Under the pieces are notes generated by a model. It had not been told where the DNA came from, searched no databases, and saw only the letters and a program-made list of their open reading frames with translations. Positions 12,776-26,700 of a DNA stretch of 64,000 nt are shown here, one piece after another (the first letter of the stretch is position 1; each line of letters begins with the position of its first letter). The position numbers and the translations under genes were made by a program. Source of the stretch: Asterias amurensis (taxonomy: Eukaryota; Echinodermata; Asteroidea; Forcipulatida; Asteriidae); assembly GCF_032118995.1 (NCBI RefSeq), contig NC_092665.1, positions 7,683,501-7,747,500 of the forward strand, written 5' to 3'.

Positions 12776-13845
12776 TTAATAAACAGAAGTTTCCTACCTT
12801 GCACTTGCCGCAAATATACAAAGGCATACATTATCATTACGACACGTATGTCAATTAATCAAATTAAAAATCCACATTTGAAATGCTCATCAAAGCCAAT
12901 CATTAATTGAAACTGATTTCTCTCAACTTAGGTGTACATTTTAATTTTTTTTAATTTTTTTATTGTATATTAATTTAATGCTATTGTTTGTATTTTAGCG
13001 CCATGAGCACTTCTGTGGATTTGTGCCCTTCATAAGTTTTCATTATTATTATTTGTATTATTACCTCAACTTCATTGCAGTTATTTTTTACGACAATGTT
13101 TTAAAATGTATAAATGCTTCTGCAGTTAAGTCAATATAAAGCAAAGCTTTTTATGGCGCTTACTTATATAAATGACTTAACCTAGAGTATTCTCAACGTA
13201 ATCTCTAATATGAAACAAACTCATGGCAGAAAATGTGAGAATCTAGATAACCTTGACCAGGGAGGACTTCTCAGTCAAATATGATGTCAATGAAGAAACT
13301 TGGCATCAGTCTTTTAATAGTTACTGGCTAAGATTAAATACCATGAGCTGCAACATAGCAAACTGTAGTTCTAAGGCTCTATTATTAAACTATTTCTGTG
13401 ACGTCACTCTATTGTTGAAAGTGTAGATTATTTTTATGAGTCTACACTTAACTGTAGATTCGTAGGTTCGTGACAAATCTTAAAATCATTACAAACTAAA
13501 GCAAATAGTTCAACTTGGAAATTAATGTCTTTCCAAACTGAAAGATAGTATGAAGTGCCACAAAACACAGGTGAAAATTGTTATCTTTCAATTTACAAAA
13601 ACATTTTCCAGTTTAAAAAAATCACATTAGTAACACAATTTATTGTTAGCCGAGCAAAATGACATTGAACTTGAAAATGTAGCAAGCCCCAAAATATGCC
13701 TATATATTTTGTAAAATAATTATAGAATGTGACCAAACGTCGTTTGACAACGTTAACGAAATTAGATATAAAGTGTAGATTCGTGGCTTTCAATGTACTC
13801 GCCCTCCGCTTAAACATTCTATCTATGAATCTACACTTCAGGGAT
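12776..13845. other. Intergenic, no gene recognised
   Basis: AT-rich sequence with a short echo of family D near 12790-12900 (CTTGCACTTGCCGCAAATAT occurs here and, altered, near 12290) and otherwise no coding or repeat structure that I recognise. Confidence 0.4.
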
Positions 13846-14123
13846 GAGATTCTTCGAAAGCATTTGAAACTGTTCGTTATAAAATGCATTATGGATAGAA
13901 AAATGTTTTAAAAGTGGAATAAAATGATCCAAAATAATATGCCTTGAAATTGCGTGGTTTTCCTTATACTTTGCAAACTTTACAAGGAAAACTATGCAAT
14001 TTTGAGGCATTTGTGTGGATCATTATACTCTACTTTTAAACTGTCTTTCTAACCAAATGCATTTTATAACAAACGGTTTCAAACGCTTTTCTTAGAACAA
14101 CTCGTGCCCCTTAAAGGTCATGT
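13846..14123. mobile_element. MITE family E, copy 1
   Basis: A family with ends like AAAGGGACACGTTGCCTTGG, and inside GTAGAATATAACAATCCACA and a CAAAATGGCGNGCCGT palindromic core. This copy lacks part of the core. Confidence 0.7.
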
Positions 14124-14374
14124 GTAAAGACCCTCAATAGGATCATAAATGTGGGCTAGTGCTTGGGCTATAATTTCTTTAAAATGATAATATTTCAGAT
14201 GGAAATAATTTCAAACTGTACATTATAACAATCCATAATAACTGAATGACAACTGACAATTGACTGGCTGTAAGATTTTGCTCCAGTAGGCAATAGTGAT
14301 ACACAAAACCAACATTTGGCTACTTAGAAAATGTATTCAATTCGTGCGTTCTGCAAACATTTTTAAGTAAACAA

Positions 14375-14600
14375 AGAAAGACAAAGTAGAATATAATGAT
14401 CCACACAAATATGCATTTAGATTGCGCGTTTTTCCTTTTACATTGTGAACGGCATGCGATTTTGTGGAGTCAAAATTTTGACTCCACAAAATGGCCGACC
14501 GTGTTAGTTTGCAAAGTCAAAGGAAAACCACGCATTTTCGAAGCATATTTTTGTTGATTATTATATTCTACTTTTAAAACATTTTCCTAACCATTTATGG
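14375..14600. mobile_element. MITE family E, copy 2, at the HPS3 3' end
   Basis: Has AGTCAAAATTTTGACTCC, an exact palindrome, and ATTATATTCTACTTTTAAAA. Ends 10 nt before the HPS3 stop codon on the plus-strand map, so it probably forms part of the 3' untranslated region. Confidence 0.72.
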
Positions 14601-14610
14601 TGTACACTTC

Positions 14611-14774
14611 CTAGGAGGCAAGTGTATCAACTAGCTGTTGATGTAACAGCCTAGCATTTTGACGACAGCCACTTTGTCTAAGGTACGGCAAAAAAAATGA
14701 GAGTGAGCCCTCACTTGGCAAGCATTGGAGAAGTTCTTCTGGGGTCAGGAGGTTACTTGCATGGCCAAGAACAC
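14611..14774 (-). CDS. HPS3: HPS3 terminal coding exon 23 with stop
   Basis: Encodes VLGHASNLLTPEELLQCLPS then EGSLSFFLPYL, matching human [21 protein letters not shown], and a longer tail ending LVDTLAS before TAG (14613-14611). Acceptor TTTCATCTGTAG. A family-E MITE (14375-14600) begins 10 nt past the stop, so the 3' untranslated region is probably largely repeat-derived. I saw no convincing poly(A) signal nearby. Confidence 0.92.
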
Positions 14775-17700
14775 CTACAGATGAAATACCATAAAGAAAA
14801 ACTAAATGAGAAAACTGGTCTTTGACAATTAACGAAGGTGTCGAGCAGCCGATTTTACAAGTTCACGCAAGTTGCGCCATAAACGTTGCGCAAGTGGACT
14901 TACGCAGTTGCATACAGATTTGTGAAATTGGCTGCAGTGTCTTTAAATTAAGTCACGTAATTTTTCAGTCTTTCAGTTAATACGTAGTGCGCAATTTATG
15001 TTTTGATCAAGCCGTTTTTCCCTGTTTTATTTCTGTGATCTTTTGTAGTTCATGTTGTTTCAAACTGTTTATGGTCATTCCAGTAGTGGTTTACTGACAG
15101 CAAATGGGATCAATGCAAAGATGCCCAAATCAGTGCAAGGAGTTGATTGCACAGCTCGCTAGGATGGTGGGGTTTTTCTCTGACAGTAATGGAAAATTTG
15201 ACAAATTGTTGACTACAGGAGTTGCCTTTACACCCCCCCCCCCACGTTGCCATTTACAAAATGTTCCAATAATGAAAGAACCATTGGTCTCTGACCTGTG
15301 AGTACTTGCAGGTAATCAGTGTGTCCTTTAGTTGCTATTCCTGTTTGATTGCTGCCTTTAGCATCTAAATCAGCTCCTCGTTCCAATAACATATTTAGAA
15401 GATCTTTCCATCTGTTGTTAATTAAAAACACTATTGGTAATTACTCAGAATAATTGTTGGAACAAAAACTTTCGTGGTAGCTAGCAATGGAGAGCTATTG
15501 ATAGTATACAACATTGTGAGAAACGACTCCCTCCGAAGTAACATAGTGTTTAAAAAAAAAGCTAATTTCTCACTCAAGTAATAAAAAACTTCAGCTGAAG
15601 CCTTTTTATATGCATCTGGGAAACGACACAAAGTGTTGCAACAAGTATTACCAAATGTGTCCAGTGCCTTGCCGCTTTCGCTTGCTAGGCTTGTAGAAAG
15701 CTCCAGACTCCACGCAATAAGGCATATTCAAGCTTTCATTAGTTTTCGTTGCCACTGTTGTAAATTTGTTGGAGAAATCAATGTGTTGACTGCTTTAAAC
15801 GATTTTGAATGCCAAAATTTAACCTTCTGTCATTGTTGTATTTCTATGGTGGTATTTTTCATCATAGTTTTCTTCTAATTTTGGCAACTAAAAATGAAGC
15901 TGTCCTCCCTTTTTTTAAATTAATTTTATAAACTATCTTGTATAAGGTCCCCCCCGCCCATATTTTTTATACCAAGTTTTTACTTTAATGTCCCGGCCGT
16001 TTTCGACAGGTGCCAAATTTGTATTTGTGCATGTGCCAAGTTTGCTAGATGCCGAGTTTGCAAGGTGCCAAGTTTGCTAGATGCCAAGTTTGTTGGTGCT
16101 GAGTTTGCAAGGTGCTGAGTTTGCAAGGTGCTGAAGTGACATGTACCTGAACATGTAATAAGTGCTTACTTAATGCTGCCTAATAATAACAATAATCGAT
16201 TTTTATAAAGCGTTTTATCACAGGCAGAAGGGCGTGTCAAAGCGCTCCTGACTGGTCACTTGGCCACATATTTCATTCTTTAAACCAACTCGGCTCCCTG
16301 GGGAGCATACAGCCGGTGCTGCGAGTTACCGCGCTCCAAGCTACTCATTCACATAAACCATCTCTGCTCTCATACCCCTGATTGGAGAGAAGCTTATGGT
16401 TAAATGTCTTGCTCAAGGACACAAGTGTCACGACCGGGATTCGAACCCACATCTCGATGACTTCTCGATGACTAAACCACCAGCACTTGACTCCGATGCT
16501 CTTAAACAGCTCGGCCACGACACCCATCATGATGTCAGGGGTCGATTTCACAAAGATTTAGGACTAGTCCTAGGAGATATAAAAACGTATGACTAGTCCC
16601 AAGTTAGGATGAGTAACTCAACCTAACTCAAGATGAGACTAGTCTGAACTCTTTGTGAAATCCACCCCAGAACATGTACATTTTAGCAAGTGCTTACTTG
16701 AGAGTATCTTTCCCAAAGGAGTCTTGAGCATAATCCAGTACAATGCCCGGATGATCTTGAATCAGAAGCTCCATAGCAGCGGGTGGGTCCAGTACAGCTA
16801 AACACACTATATGTAGTGATTGAAGAGACTGTTTCAAGCCTGGTTGCGTTGGTGCAGTACTTAAAGCAATTCCAGTCAAGTGCTGTACTTGCCTGGCCAT
16901 TGTGGGAGTGGCACAGTGTGATGTTATCAGACTCTGTAACACATAATAGCACACAGAAATAGGTTTTTATAGATTTGCAAATGGTGTTGATAACCGTGGT
17001 GAAAAACTTACTTTGGAAAGCTTTTGCATGAAAAGATACAGCTTTTTGAAAAACAGGTAAAACAAATTTTTCAGTAGCACCACTTTTGAACATCACATCA
17101 AACAAAAGCTCAACAATCGCTCTAACCAACCGAATTAGGACGATATATATGGGTGTTGTAGTTTTTAAGTTATGACCGGATATCAAAGTCCAATTTGAAC
17201 CTGTTTGGTGGTCTCTAGCAAACGCCTTGTGCACCAAAGAGTTGAGTAGGGAAGAAATACAAGTATCTAACTGCAGATAAAATTACAATGAATCATGCAA
17301 ATTACCAGTGCAAAATTTGTCAACATCAAAAACCTCCCATGATATTATTTGTTTTAATACTCCATGTATGATAGAATGACAGGGGGTTTGGACCTGAAGA
17401 AGCATCCCATAAGAAGAGTAAAGGAACTTGACACCTTTGGTAACTATCAAAGATGAGTCTTCTCTCTAGGTATATCCCCATAATGAGAATAATGGGAAAA
17501 AACACCCTTGTCGCACAAGTTGTGTGCTTTCAGATGCTTTGAATTTGAGACCTCAGCTGGGGTCTCAAATTCAATACAAATATTTTAGTGAGAAACTTAT
17601 TTCTCAAAAGCTACCTTACTTCAGAGGGAGCCGTTTCTCAGAATGTTTTATACTATCAACAGTTCTCCATTACGCATTACCAAAGAAGTTTTTATGCTAA

Positions 17701-20700
17701 TTGTTTTGAGTAATTACCAATAGACCCCTCGCTTGTGACGTCACACGCTCAATAAGCACCCTCACTTGGGTCAAAAAGTGCCCTCACTTGGGTCATAGGA
17801 GGCAAATGATTGGACGATAGCTGTTTTTGTGTGTAAAAATGTACGCATGAGCTCAGCGTCTTTGTAACGTTTCGTGTTATGCAAGGGGTCTATAGATCCA
17901 GTAAGCTTCCATATGCAAATACTATGCCTACCTGAATAGCAAGTAGATCCTCATTGCAACAGCAGCATGGACAAACAACATCTTCTTCTTTCCCATCACC
18001 CTTTGCTGCTGCAAGTGTGCTCTGTCGTAACTGGTCAGTTCCACTTGACCTTTGACCTCCCCCAAATTTACCAATGATTGGTATCTGGGAGCGATCAGAA
18101 TAACTCCTAGCACGTCTAGGCATACTTGGGACAACCAGAGGTGCTTGCTGAAAGCATTTGAATGTCAAAGCTTCCGTTCCTAGTAATCCAGAGCAGGAAC
18201 ACAGGCAAAGAGTAGACAGAAGTATCAGCAACAAACAAACCATCAAGCTATTTGCAAGTTAAATCTGAATAATGTCTGGTACAATGACTTGCTTAGTTAC
18301 AATGCATCCCTTACATTTGAATTCCTCAGACTATCGAGACAGTTGCTACGCCATGTGATTAGGAGCAAGCTTTTGTATAGTCTTGGTTCAAGACTCTCCT
18401 GGATTTGTCACAAGAGGGCGCGCTATCACCCCCCACCGCGCTATCAACCACGAACCGCTATCACCCGAGAACCGCTATCACAGGAGAGTCTTGGCACATT
18501 CGTTAAATCTCCCCCCAAAATGAAGGGGCGTGCTCTGCGGGAAACCTACGCACGCGCATTATGTTTCCCCCCGATTTTGGGGGGAGATTTAACGAATGTG
18601 CCAAGACTCTCCTGTGATAGCGGTTCTTGGGTGATAGCGGTTCGTGGTTGATAGCACGTTGGGGGTGATAGCGCGCCCGCTTGTGACAAATCCAGGAGAG
18701 TCTTGAACCAAGACTAGCTTTTGTATAGCAACCTCCAGGATGAGCAAATAATAATAAACCCTGTGCCATACACATCCATCCAGAATTGTGTATGGGTGTT
18801 CACCGTCTCTTACAACACTTAAAAAAAGTTTGCCCCTAATCACATGGCATAGCAACTGTCTCGATAGTCTGAGGAATTCAAATGTAAACGTTGCATCGTA
18901 ACTAAGCGAGTCATTGTACCAGACATTATTCAAATCTAACTCGCAAATGGCTTATTCATGTTATTATATAAAAAGATGGAAAAAATCATTTCCAACTACA
19001 TTTGTCCCTAAATGTGCTTGTTTAAGGAACAAGGTACCAAATAGAAGCCCCTTAAAGGCACATTCATAAATAACCCAGACAGTTTCTCTACTCCTATTGG
19101 TGGAGAGCGCGTCACGTGGGTGTGCATAAACCTTTTGTTAATGACCGGTAAAAAGTGTTAATTCATAAGCGTGACACGCGACCTTGCACCTGTTCTTATA
19201 AGACAGTTTCTTCATTCCTATTAGTCGAGAGCAACGGCTGAAACAGTTGTGCCACATCATGCGATTTGTGCCACATCACGCGATACGCGCGACGCCCACA
19301 GCATTCCCTTATAAGGAGTTGTTTACGCGAGGGCAGCGGAGGGCTCTACCATTTCATAGCTGGAGGGGTGTTGTGTTTAAAGAAATCATTGAACAATTAT
19401 ATTTTTTGCATTTACTTTACTTTTTGACCAAAAAGTTATGGTGTTTTTGATCGAAAAGGTATTTATGAATGGGAATCAAAGTGTGTTGAATCGGTTTTCA
19501 ACTAATGGTTTAAACCCGCCGAGGCCTGGTTCTTGATAATTTACCTCGACTTTGTCTCGGTAAATTATCAAGAACCAGGCCTCGTTGGGATTAAACCACT
19601 AGTTGAAAACCTCTTCAGCACACATTGATTCCCTTACTTATACAGGGTGAGTCAAAAAGAAAGCACATGAATGTCAAAGCTTTGACATTCAAGTGCTTTC
19701 ATGATAAACTACTGATTATTGGAAGTGAATTTATTTCTAGTTTGTATAATATCAACTGTTCAAATGTCGTCTTCTCTCAGTTACAATCATATTACGGAAT
19801 ACAGTCAAATTGATTACCTTGGAAAGGAGCAAGAAAGTCTAACCACTCTGGCCTCTTAGCATAACAACCTCCACCTGAAAACTATAACAGATAAATCAGT
19901 TGTGTTTTACCAAATTTATTCTCTTGCAGGAATAGAGGGCCATGACGACCACAGTGATTTATTATTGTTCTAAGGGTATCTATCCCTGAAGGAATGCCTC
20001 AAAATAAATTGGTCAAATAATCAACGTAGCAGAATGACTACATTGGGGTGACTTGGTCGAGCGGATAAGAGCACCGAACTCAAACTCTGGTGTTTCTGTT
20101 CAGCAGAGTGTGGGTTCGAATCCCGGTCGTGACACTTGTGTCCTTGAGCGAGACACTTTACCATAAGCTTTTCTCCACCCAGGGGTAAAAGGGTACCTGC
20201 GAGGGCAGAGATGGTTCTTGTGATTGATTAGCTTAGAAGTTAGTGCGCTACTATTTGAATGATTTAAGGCCCAGTGACCAGGGGTAATAATGTTGAAGTG
20301 CCATGAGCGTCACTGTGTGACAGACCTGGGCGCTATAGATATTGACATAAATGTACAGTGTATATTTGTCAGTACTTACAATATGAGTGTGTCTTGATGA
20401 GTGTCGCAAGGGAACTCCTTTGGACATTCCCTTCTCCATTCTCTCAAAGTAAATAGCAAACAACAACTCCTGTTATATAACACAAGAAATTAGTTCTAAT
20501 AATAGTTCTGTTAATTGTAATAACAATCAAAGTAATATATTTATACCACGATTAATACTACCTTTCTAAGCGCTATGGTTCTGGTGTCCTTGAAGACTAT
20601 AGTAAACATGGGCAACAGCACCAAAATACGAAGATACAAATTTAAACAAATTAAGCAAAACAAAAGCAGAAATAAACATGAGAAATAAACACAATTTAAA

Positions 20701-23700
20701 CAGAAAATAACAAGCTGCAAAAAGGGGTAACTACAAAGATTTGAACAAGTGAGTTTTTAACATAGTTTTAAATGTCTGTAAGGAAGAAGCATTTTGAATT
20801 TTGGGAGGGAGAGTGTTCCATAATTTGGGAGCAGCAACAGAGAAAGCTCTGTCACCGTAGCGTGTTTTCACATGAGGACCAGGTATCAATTGAAGGGGAG
20901 AGGATGTGGAAGATCGTAGCCGGGTTGAAGGAACTTTTTGTTGAATGAGTTCTGAGAGATATGTAGGACACTGACCATTGCGAGTTTTTTTAAACTGAAT
21001 GCACTGAATAATAGGAAGCCTGTTCTATATCTATAAGTCTGAATTTCAAAGGAAGAATAAACAAGTGTTGTTTGAAGCTTTGCATGGTGTGGATAAATAG
21101 GAAGAAACTATAAATAAATAGTCAACTTGCGGGTAAACCATGTGTAAATCTCTTTTATTGGATTGTTGGCTCTGAAAAGAGCCAGGGTGGTCTCAACGTT
21201 ACGAACAGTATACTCTGCTCGCTTTAGGAGAAAGAGATTTCTACAGTTGAGAGAGAATTATAGATGCTTGAAACATTTTACAGGGGAATATTAAAAATGT
21301 CATCTAATCTTGGTTTCAAGAGTCAGTGTTTGATGAAAACGAGTCTGTCTGAACACAGCATGTCTTGGATGTGAATGAGACTGGGAGTGAATGTTTGATA
21401 ACAGATTCATTCTCTATGCAAAATTTTTATTGAGACAAAGTGGCCATTGTCAATTCTGATGACATTTCCAAATATTTCATAACTTTTAACACATAGTTTA
21501 GGCTAGAATTTTAAGGCTATCAAACAAAATTATTTTGAAGGGCATAAAAATTATACTTAAGTAGGAGTAATATCATGCGTGGAACATTGAGGAAGAGTAG
21601 GCAGAGATAAGTGAATTATTTTCCAGGAAACAAAATGAAGGGACCAGCAGGGAAAATCCTTGGGACTGGAATTCCAATCCCATACAAGGCAGCAGTCTAG
21701 GGGTCTTAGGCTCCAGGACGCTGCACGGCCTTTAACCTGCAATTTTGGAGCAGCGGATATTGCACAAACATCTGCGCCTGGAGCCTGAGCCTAAAACAAG
21801 GGTTGAGAAAGGCCCCAGGAGGCTCCACAGAGGTGAAAAGCAGAGAAGGAAACCATAGAGCCAAGCAAAAGGTCAATACTGGGTTAGAAAGCTGGATGGA
21901 GCAACTAAGGTCAGTGGCTTGTTATTGTGGAGAGACAACATTGAAGTTCAATGAATAAGTTGTTATGCCAGGCAATAACAAACTACCGCTTTCAACAAGC
22001 TATTTTAGAACACAGACTGCATGGTTTTTCCTATGAAGCAAGATTATATTATTTTATTTCAATTCTTTGAACAATACAATTATAACAAGCATAGGCAGTC
22101 CAGGGAAGGGCAAAAGTAACAAAACTGTCCTTAAAAAAAGATGTGCCCCGCCCCCCCCAGACCTTGCTCGTAAAAAGGGTATAAATTCATATACTTTACA
22201 TGACATCAATCGAGTCTTATGACTTTCTAAAAAAGATAAACCTTGTCCATCTTAAGGGTATTCTTCTATTAACCTTTGAAACAAAGCAGGTGTAACAAGG
22301 AAGCTTTAACTATAAGGAAAAAAATATGTGGGGTGCAGTTTATAATTAGAATCATCCTACACTATCTTAAAGGCACTGGACACTATTGGTAATTACTCAA
22401 TATAATTGTTAGCATAAAAACTTACTTGGTTACAAGCAATGGAGAGCTTTAGATAGTATAAAACATTGTGAGAAACTGCTTACTCTGAAGTACTGTAGTT
22501 TTTGAGAAAAAAAGGAATTTCTCACTAAAATATTTGAATTGAATTCAAGACCTCAGCTGAGGTCTCGAATTCATGCACCTGAAAGCACACAACTTGTGAG
22601 GCAAGGGTGTTTTTTCTTCCATTATTCTTTTGCAACTTCGGCGACAAATTGAGTTCAAATTTTCGATGGTTTGTTATTTTGTGCATAAGTTGAGATACAC
22701 TGAGTGAAAAGGCTGGTCTTTAACAATTACCAAAGGTATCCAATGTCTTTAAGATGATGTTTGTTTTGACTTACTGTAGCTCCATGGAGTACTTCATGAC
22801 GATGCTTGGTAAACACTAACTCCTCCATGAAGCGTTTCAAATGACTATTTGCTGCTGAACTCAATGGTTCTTTCTCATCCTAAGAAACAGTATAATCATA
22901 TTGGGAAATTATTAAACAGCAATACTACTATTACAACACACATTGGTTTCATTTTATGTCAATTCAAAAGTCACCATCAATAACTTTTTATTTGTTCGGC
23001 GCCAAGTCTTCAATTTGGAAAAGCCAGTTACGCCTGAAAGTGATAATTACAAACATTTAGACTTCAAATGGATGTTGAGGCAATTGCAATACTTGTGCAC
23101 TTACATTCTTACAATGTTATACTGGAGTTCTAAATCAATATCTAACCAGCACTGAAGAGATTACAAGAAGTAACCAACATTCATAAATACCTTGGCCGCC
23201 GACCCTGACGGCTCTATATGGCTGTTGAAGAACTCACTGCTACCGTTTTCTGCCCTTAATGAAGCATTCAAACTACAAACTATCCAAGTATGGACCCTCA
23301 ACAACAAAAAATCAGTTACAACAGTGGGGTTGTAGGGTGTCGTGGCCGAGCGAATAAGAGCACCGAACTCAAGCTCTGGTGCTCCTGTTGAGCAGAGTGT
23401 GGGTTCAAATCCCAGTCGTGACACCTGTGTCCCTGAGCAAGACACTTAACTATTTTTAAGAGTAGCGCATTTGTTGCACAAGTCTGTGTACTCCCCAGGG
23501 AGCTGAGATGGTTTAAAGGAATGAGCCTTAAAAGGCCCAGTGACCAGGGGTAATAATGTTTGAGACGCCCTTCGGGTGTGAAAAGAGTTTTTTTTTAACT
23601 GGTTACCATTATTATTATTATTATTATTATTATTACAACTAAAGCAACAAATTTGAAATTTGTGACTTCAATTGCAAAATTTGAGTAAGTTCAACAGCCT

Positions 23701-26700
23701 CACCCATACATACCTTCAACAGTTTGATGCACGTTTGTAGAGATACAGTGTTGTCATCGATGAGTTGCACAAGAGCAATAAGAAGGCTTTCTGGCTCCTG
23801 CTGACGTATCAACTACATTCAATAAATACATGCAATCAATCAATCAATCACTCAACATTCAAATCAATTTTTAGAAATCAGTAGTGTAGTTTTTCACAAT
23901 ATGATTTAACTAAAGTGGGTTCTATGCTAAATGTTCAAAATCCTTCTATACTGTCACATGTAATTAGTGAAAAAAGTGTGTAAGAAATTTTGATGCAAAT
24001 TCAAATTTAAAATCACTTTCCTTGAGCAGTTTGTTGCATTAATTCTTCTATCTGTGACTTGCTTTAGAACCAACTAACATTATATAACACCCAAGCAGAT
24101 CCTTGCCATTTGATTGGAGGATTGTCCGTCACGTGTTGGCAAATAAAAGTACCATTGCATGCTGAGCAAAAAACATCTCCGCGTTCACGTGTCTTTTGTA
24201 ACGCAGCAGTGTTACTGCAAGGCACATTACTAGCATTCGGCTTCTGCGTGTCTCAAACAGGCCGAACCAAAAGAAACGGGTGTAATTTCACGATTAGAAA
24301 ATGTAGGCCTACGCTTTGTTTGTTTTGAAAGTTGTATCCTCCAATCAAAATGACAAAGATCTACTTGGATGTTATATAAAACAAATAATGAATGTTTTTC
24401 ATTCGTGCAATGGTGCAAACATGATCATTCGTTGAAAGATGAAATGTTCCATTCAACTCGGCTCCGCCTCGTTGAACAGAACATTCCATCTTTCAACTCA
24501 TGAACATATTCGCACCATTGCACTCATAAACATTCATTATTTGTATACTATGCACTCTCTCATGATAATATATACACAAACAATTCCTTTGCCATCAATT
24601 CTGAATAATCCAATGTACAGCTTACTACCATTGGAGCTAGTCAGGAATAAATATAGTATAATGCTTGCATACAACCTGGAATTGCATGTTTCCAGCACCA
24701 AGTTTGTGAATATGTGAAGAACTCTTTTTTATTGTATGACCAGTACTACTACCAAACTAATCTCAATGTTGATGGCCTCAAAATATGACACTCTCTAATG
24801 TTAATAGGTTTTGCCTTCAATAGTGGTGTGTCATGGCCTAGTGGTTAAAAGCACCAGACTCAAGCTCTGGTGTTCAGCAGAGTGTGGGTTCATGAGTCAT
24901 GACACCTGTGTCCTTAAAGCAAAACACTTATAACCACGATGCTTCGTCCTTCGGATAAGACATAAAGCCTATGTGTTGTTTAACGCATGTAAAAGAACCC
25001 AGTGCACTTATCGAAAAGAGAAGGGGTTTGCCCCAGTGTTCCTTGTCTGATTGGCAGCAAATTGCGCCACAGCACCTTGTAAAACATAATTCAAACGAAT
25101 AGTCCAACATCTTGAAGGAAATACTGTATGTTACAGCGCCATGAGCGTCACTGAGTGACGGATATGCTCGCTATATAAGAAGCCACTATTATTATTATTA
25201 TTATTACCTGAGCTAAATGCGAGAACTGATCCTCTGCCTGTAGAAGTAATGCTGAATGTTGTGTACATAGCTGAGTAATTTCTTCCGCTGAGAGAGTACA
25301 TAAGGTGGATCCTGCTTGCTCCAAGTCACCCAATCGTAGATACACCTCACACATAGCCAGCCGATCCAAATTACACCATCTAGTATAAAAATATTTAATA
25401 ACGGATAACTTATCTCTCAATATCTTTTTAGTGGTTTTTATACCATATAAGACTAATGGTTCTTATTCTTTATTTACATGGGGAATTCAAATACCTTCAA
25501 ATATTATTTGCTAAGGTGCTATAGTTTTTTAGAAATGATTAAAACAATGTCACAAAAATACGTTTTACATGCTAAAATAATTTTCATCTCCTGAGACGAA
25601 AATTATTTTTCATTTCTCAAAAACTAAAGCACCTCAGCATGTAATACTTTAAGGGAAGCTTTCTACCATCATTATCTTCAAACTGTGTGTGTAGATCTGT
25701 GGACATTGTGTTTTGTGTCAAACAAAAAGTACCCAGACCCTTAAAACAATCACAAACAGTCAGTATCTAAAATTAAAGGAACATTACAGAATTGGTTTTT
25801 GCTAACAAAACAGTTGCTTGCAATAAGCACTTTATGTAATCCACCATATAATAAACTGACAAACCTGTAGAAGTATGAGATCGATCGGCCATCTGGGTCA
25901 CGAGAGAATAGTGAAAAACCGATTACAAATTTTGCATTGCATCGATGTCAATATAAAAAATGAATAAAATGCTCACTGTGTGATAAACTCCAAACACGAA
26001 ATATGACATTTCAGACAGAAATATTTCAAGGGATGTTTTCTAATTTACTATCATCATCATTAGACCATGTAAGTTTTATGTAAATCTGATTTTTATTTCC
26101 TACCAATTCTGTAACGTTCCTTAAATATATAAATAAAAAAGTAAATAAAAAGGAACACAAACCATAAAGGCACAAGAAATTTACAAAACAACCGTTATGT
26201 GATGGCCGCCATTTTGATCGATTAATTTATCACTAAAATAAAGGGTGCATAAAGTGCTACAAATATATCATTGCTTACTGATGTGTACATTCTACATTGT
26301 AGGTAAGGAACATAGTACATATCAACTTAAAATATAAGGAAGGACTTACGTATAAGTTTGAGGACATCCAACAAAGTTCACACTGAAATAGAAATAGTAA
26401 AACCTGTTTATTTCTATATACATGAGTTGATATGTTGATATAAACAATTGATGAAAATATCAGCCTTTTTTTTCTTTTAACAACTGAGACAACAACTATC
26501 AACTATCTATAACAGCTTATCACAGTTGTCATGGTTAGCACACACAGTGTGTACATGACCCTGTTTCCACTGGACCCTGCATTGATCTTGCTATTCAAGA
26601 AAGGGCGATCACGACCCTGCAATTTCAGGAAAAGGGCGATCAAAGGCAATCGAAAGGCAACAAGCATAACTTGGAACGCACTGGTGATCATGATCTGACC

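Noticed and set aside
17928..18134. Alternative frame in HPS3 exon 20 (MSQVCLDVLG...)
   Set aside because: It does not keep phase with exons 19 and 21; the other frame does and ends in the conserved EDLLAIQ.
20042..20140. tRNA-Leu gene
   Set aside because: A and B boxes are present, but the same head occurs six or more times in diverged form, each joined to the same non-tRNA body: a SINE.
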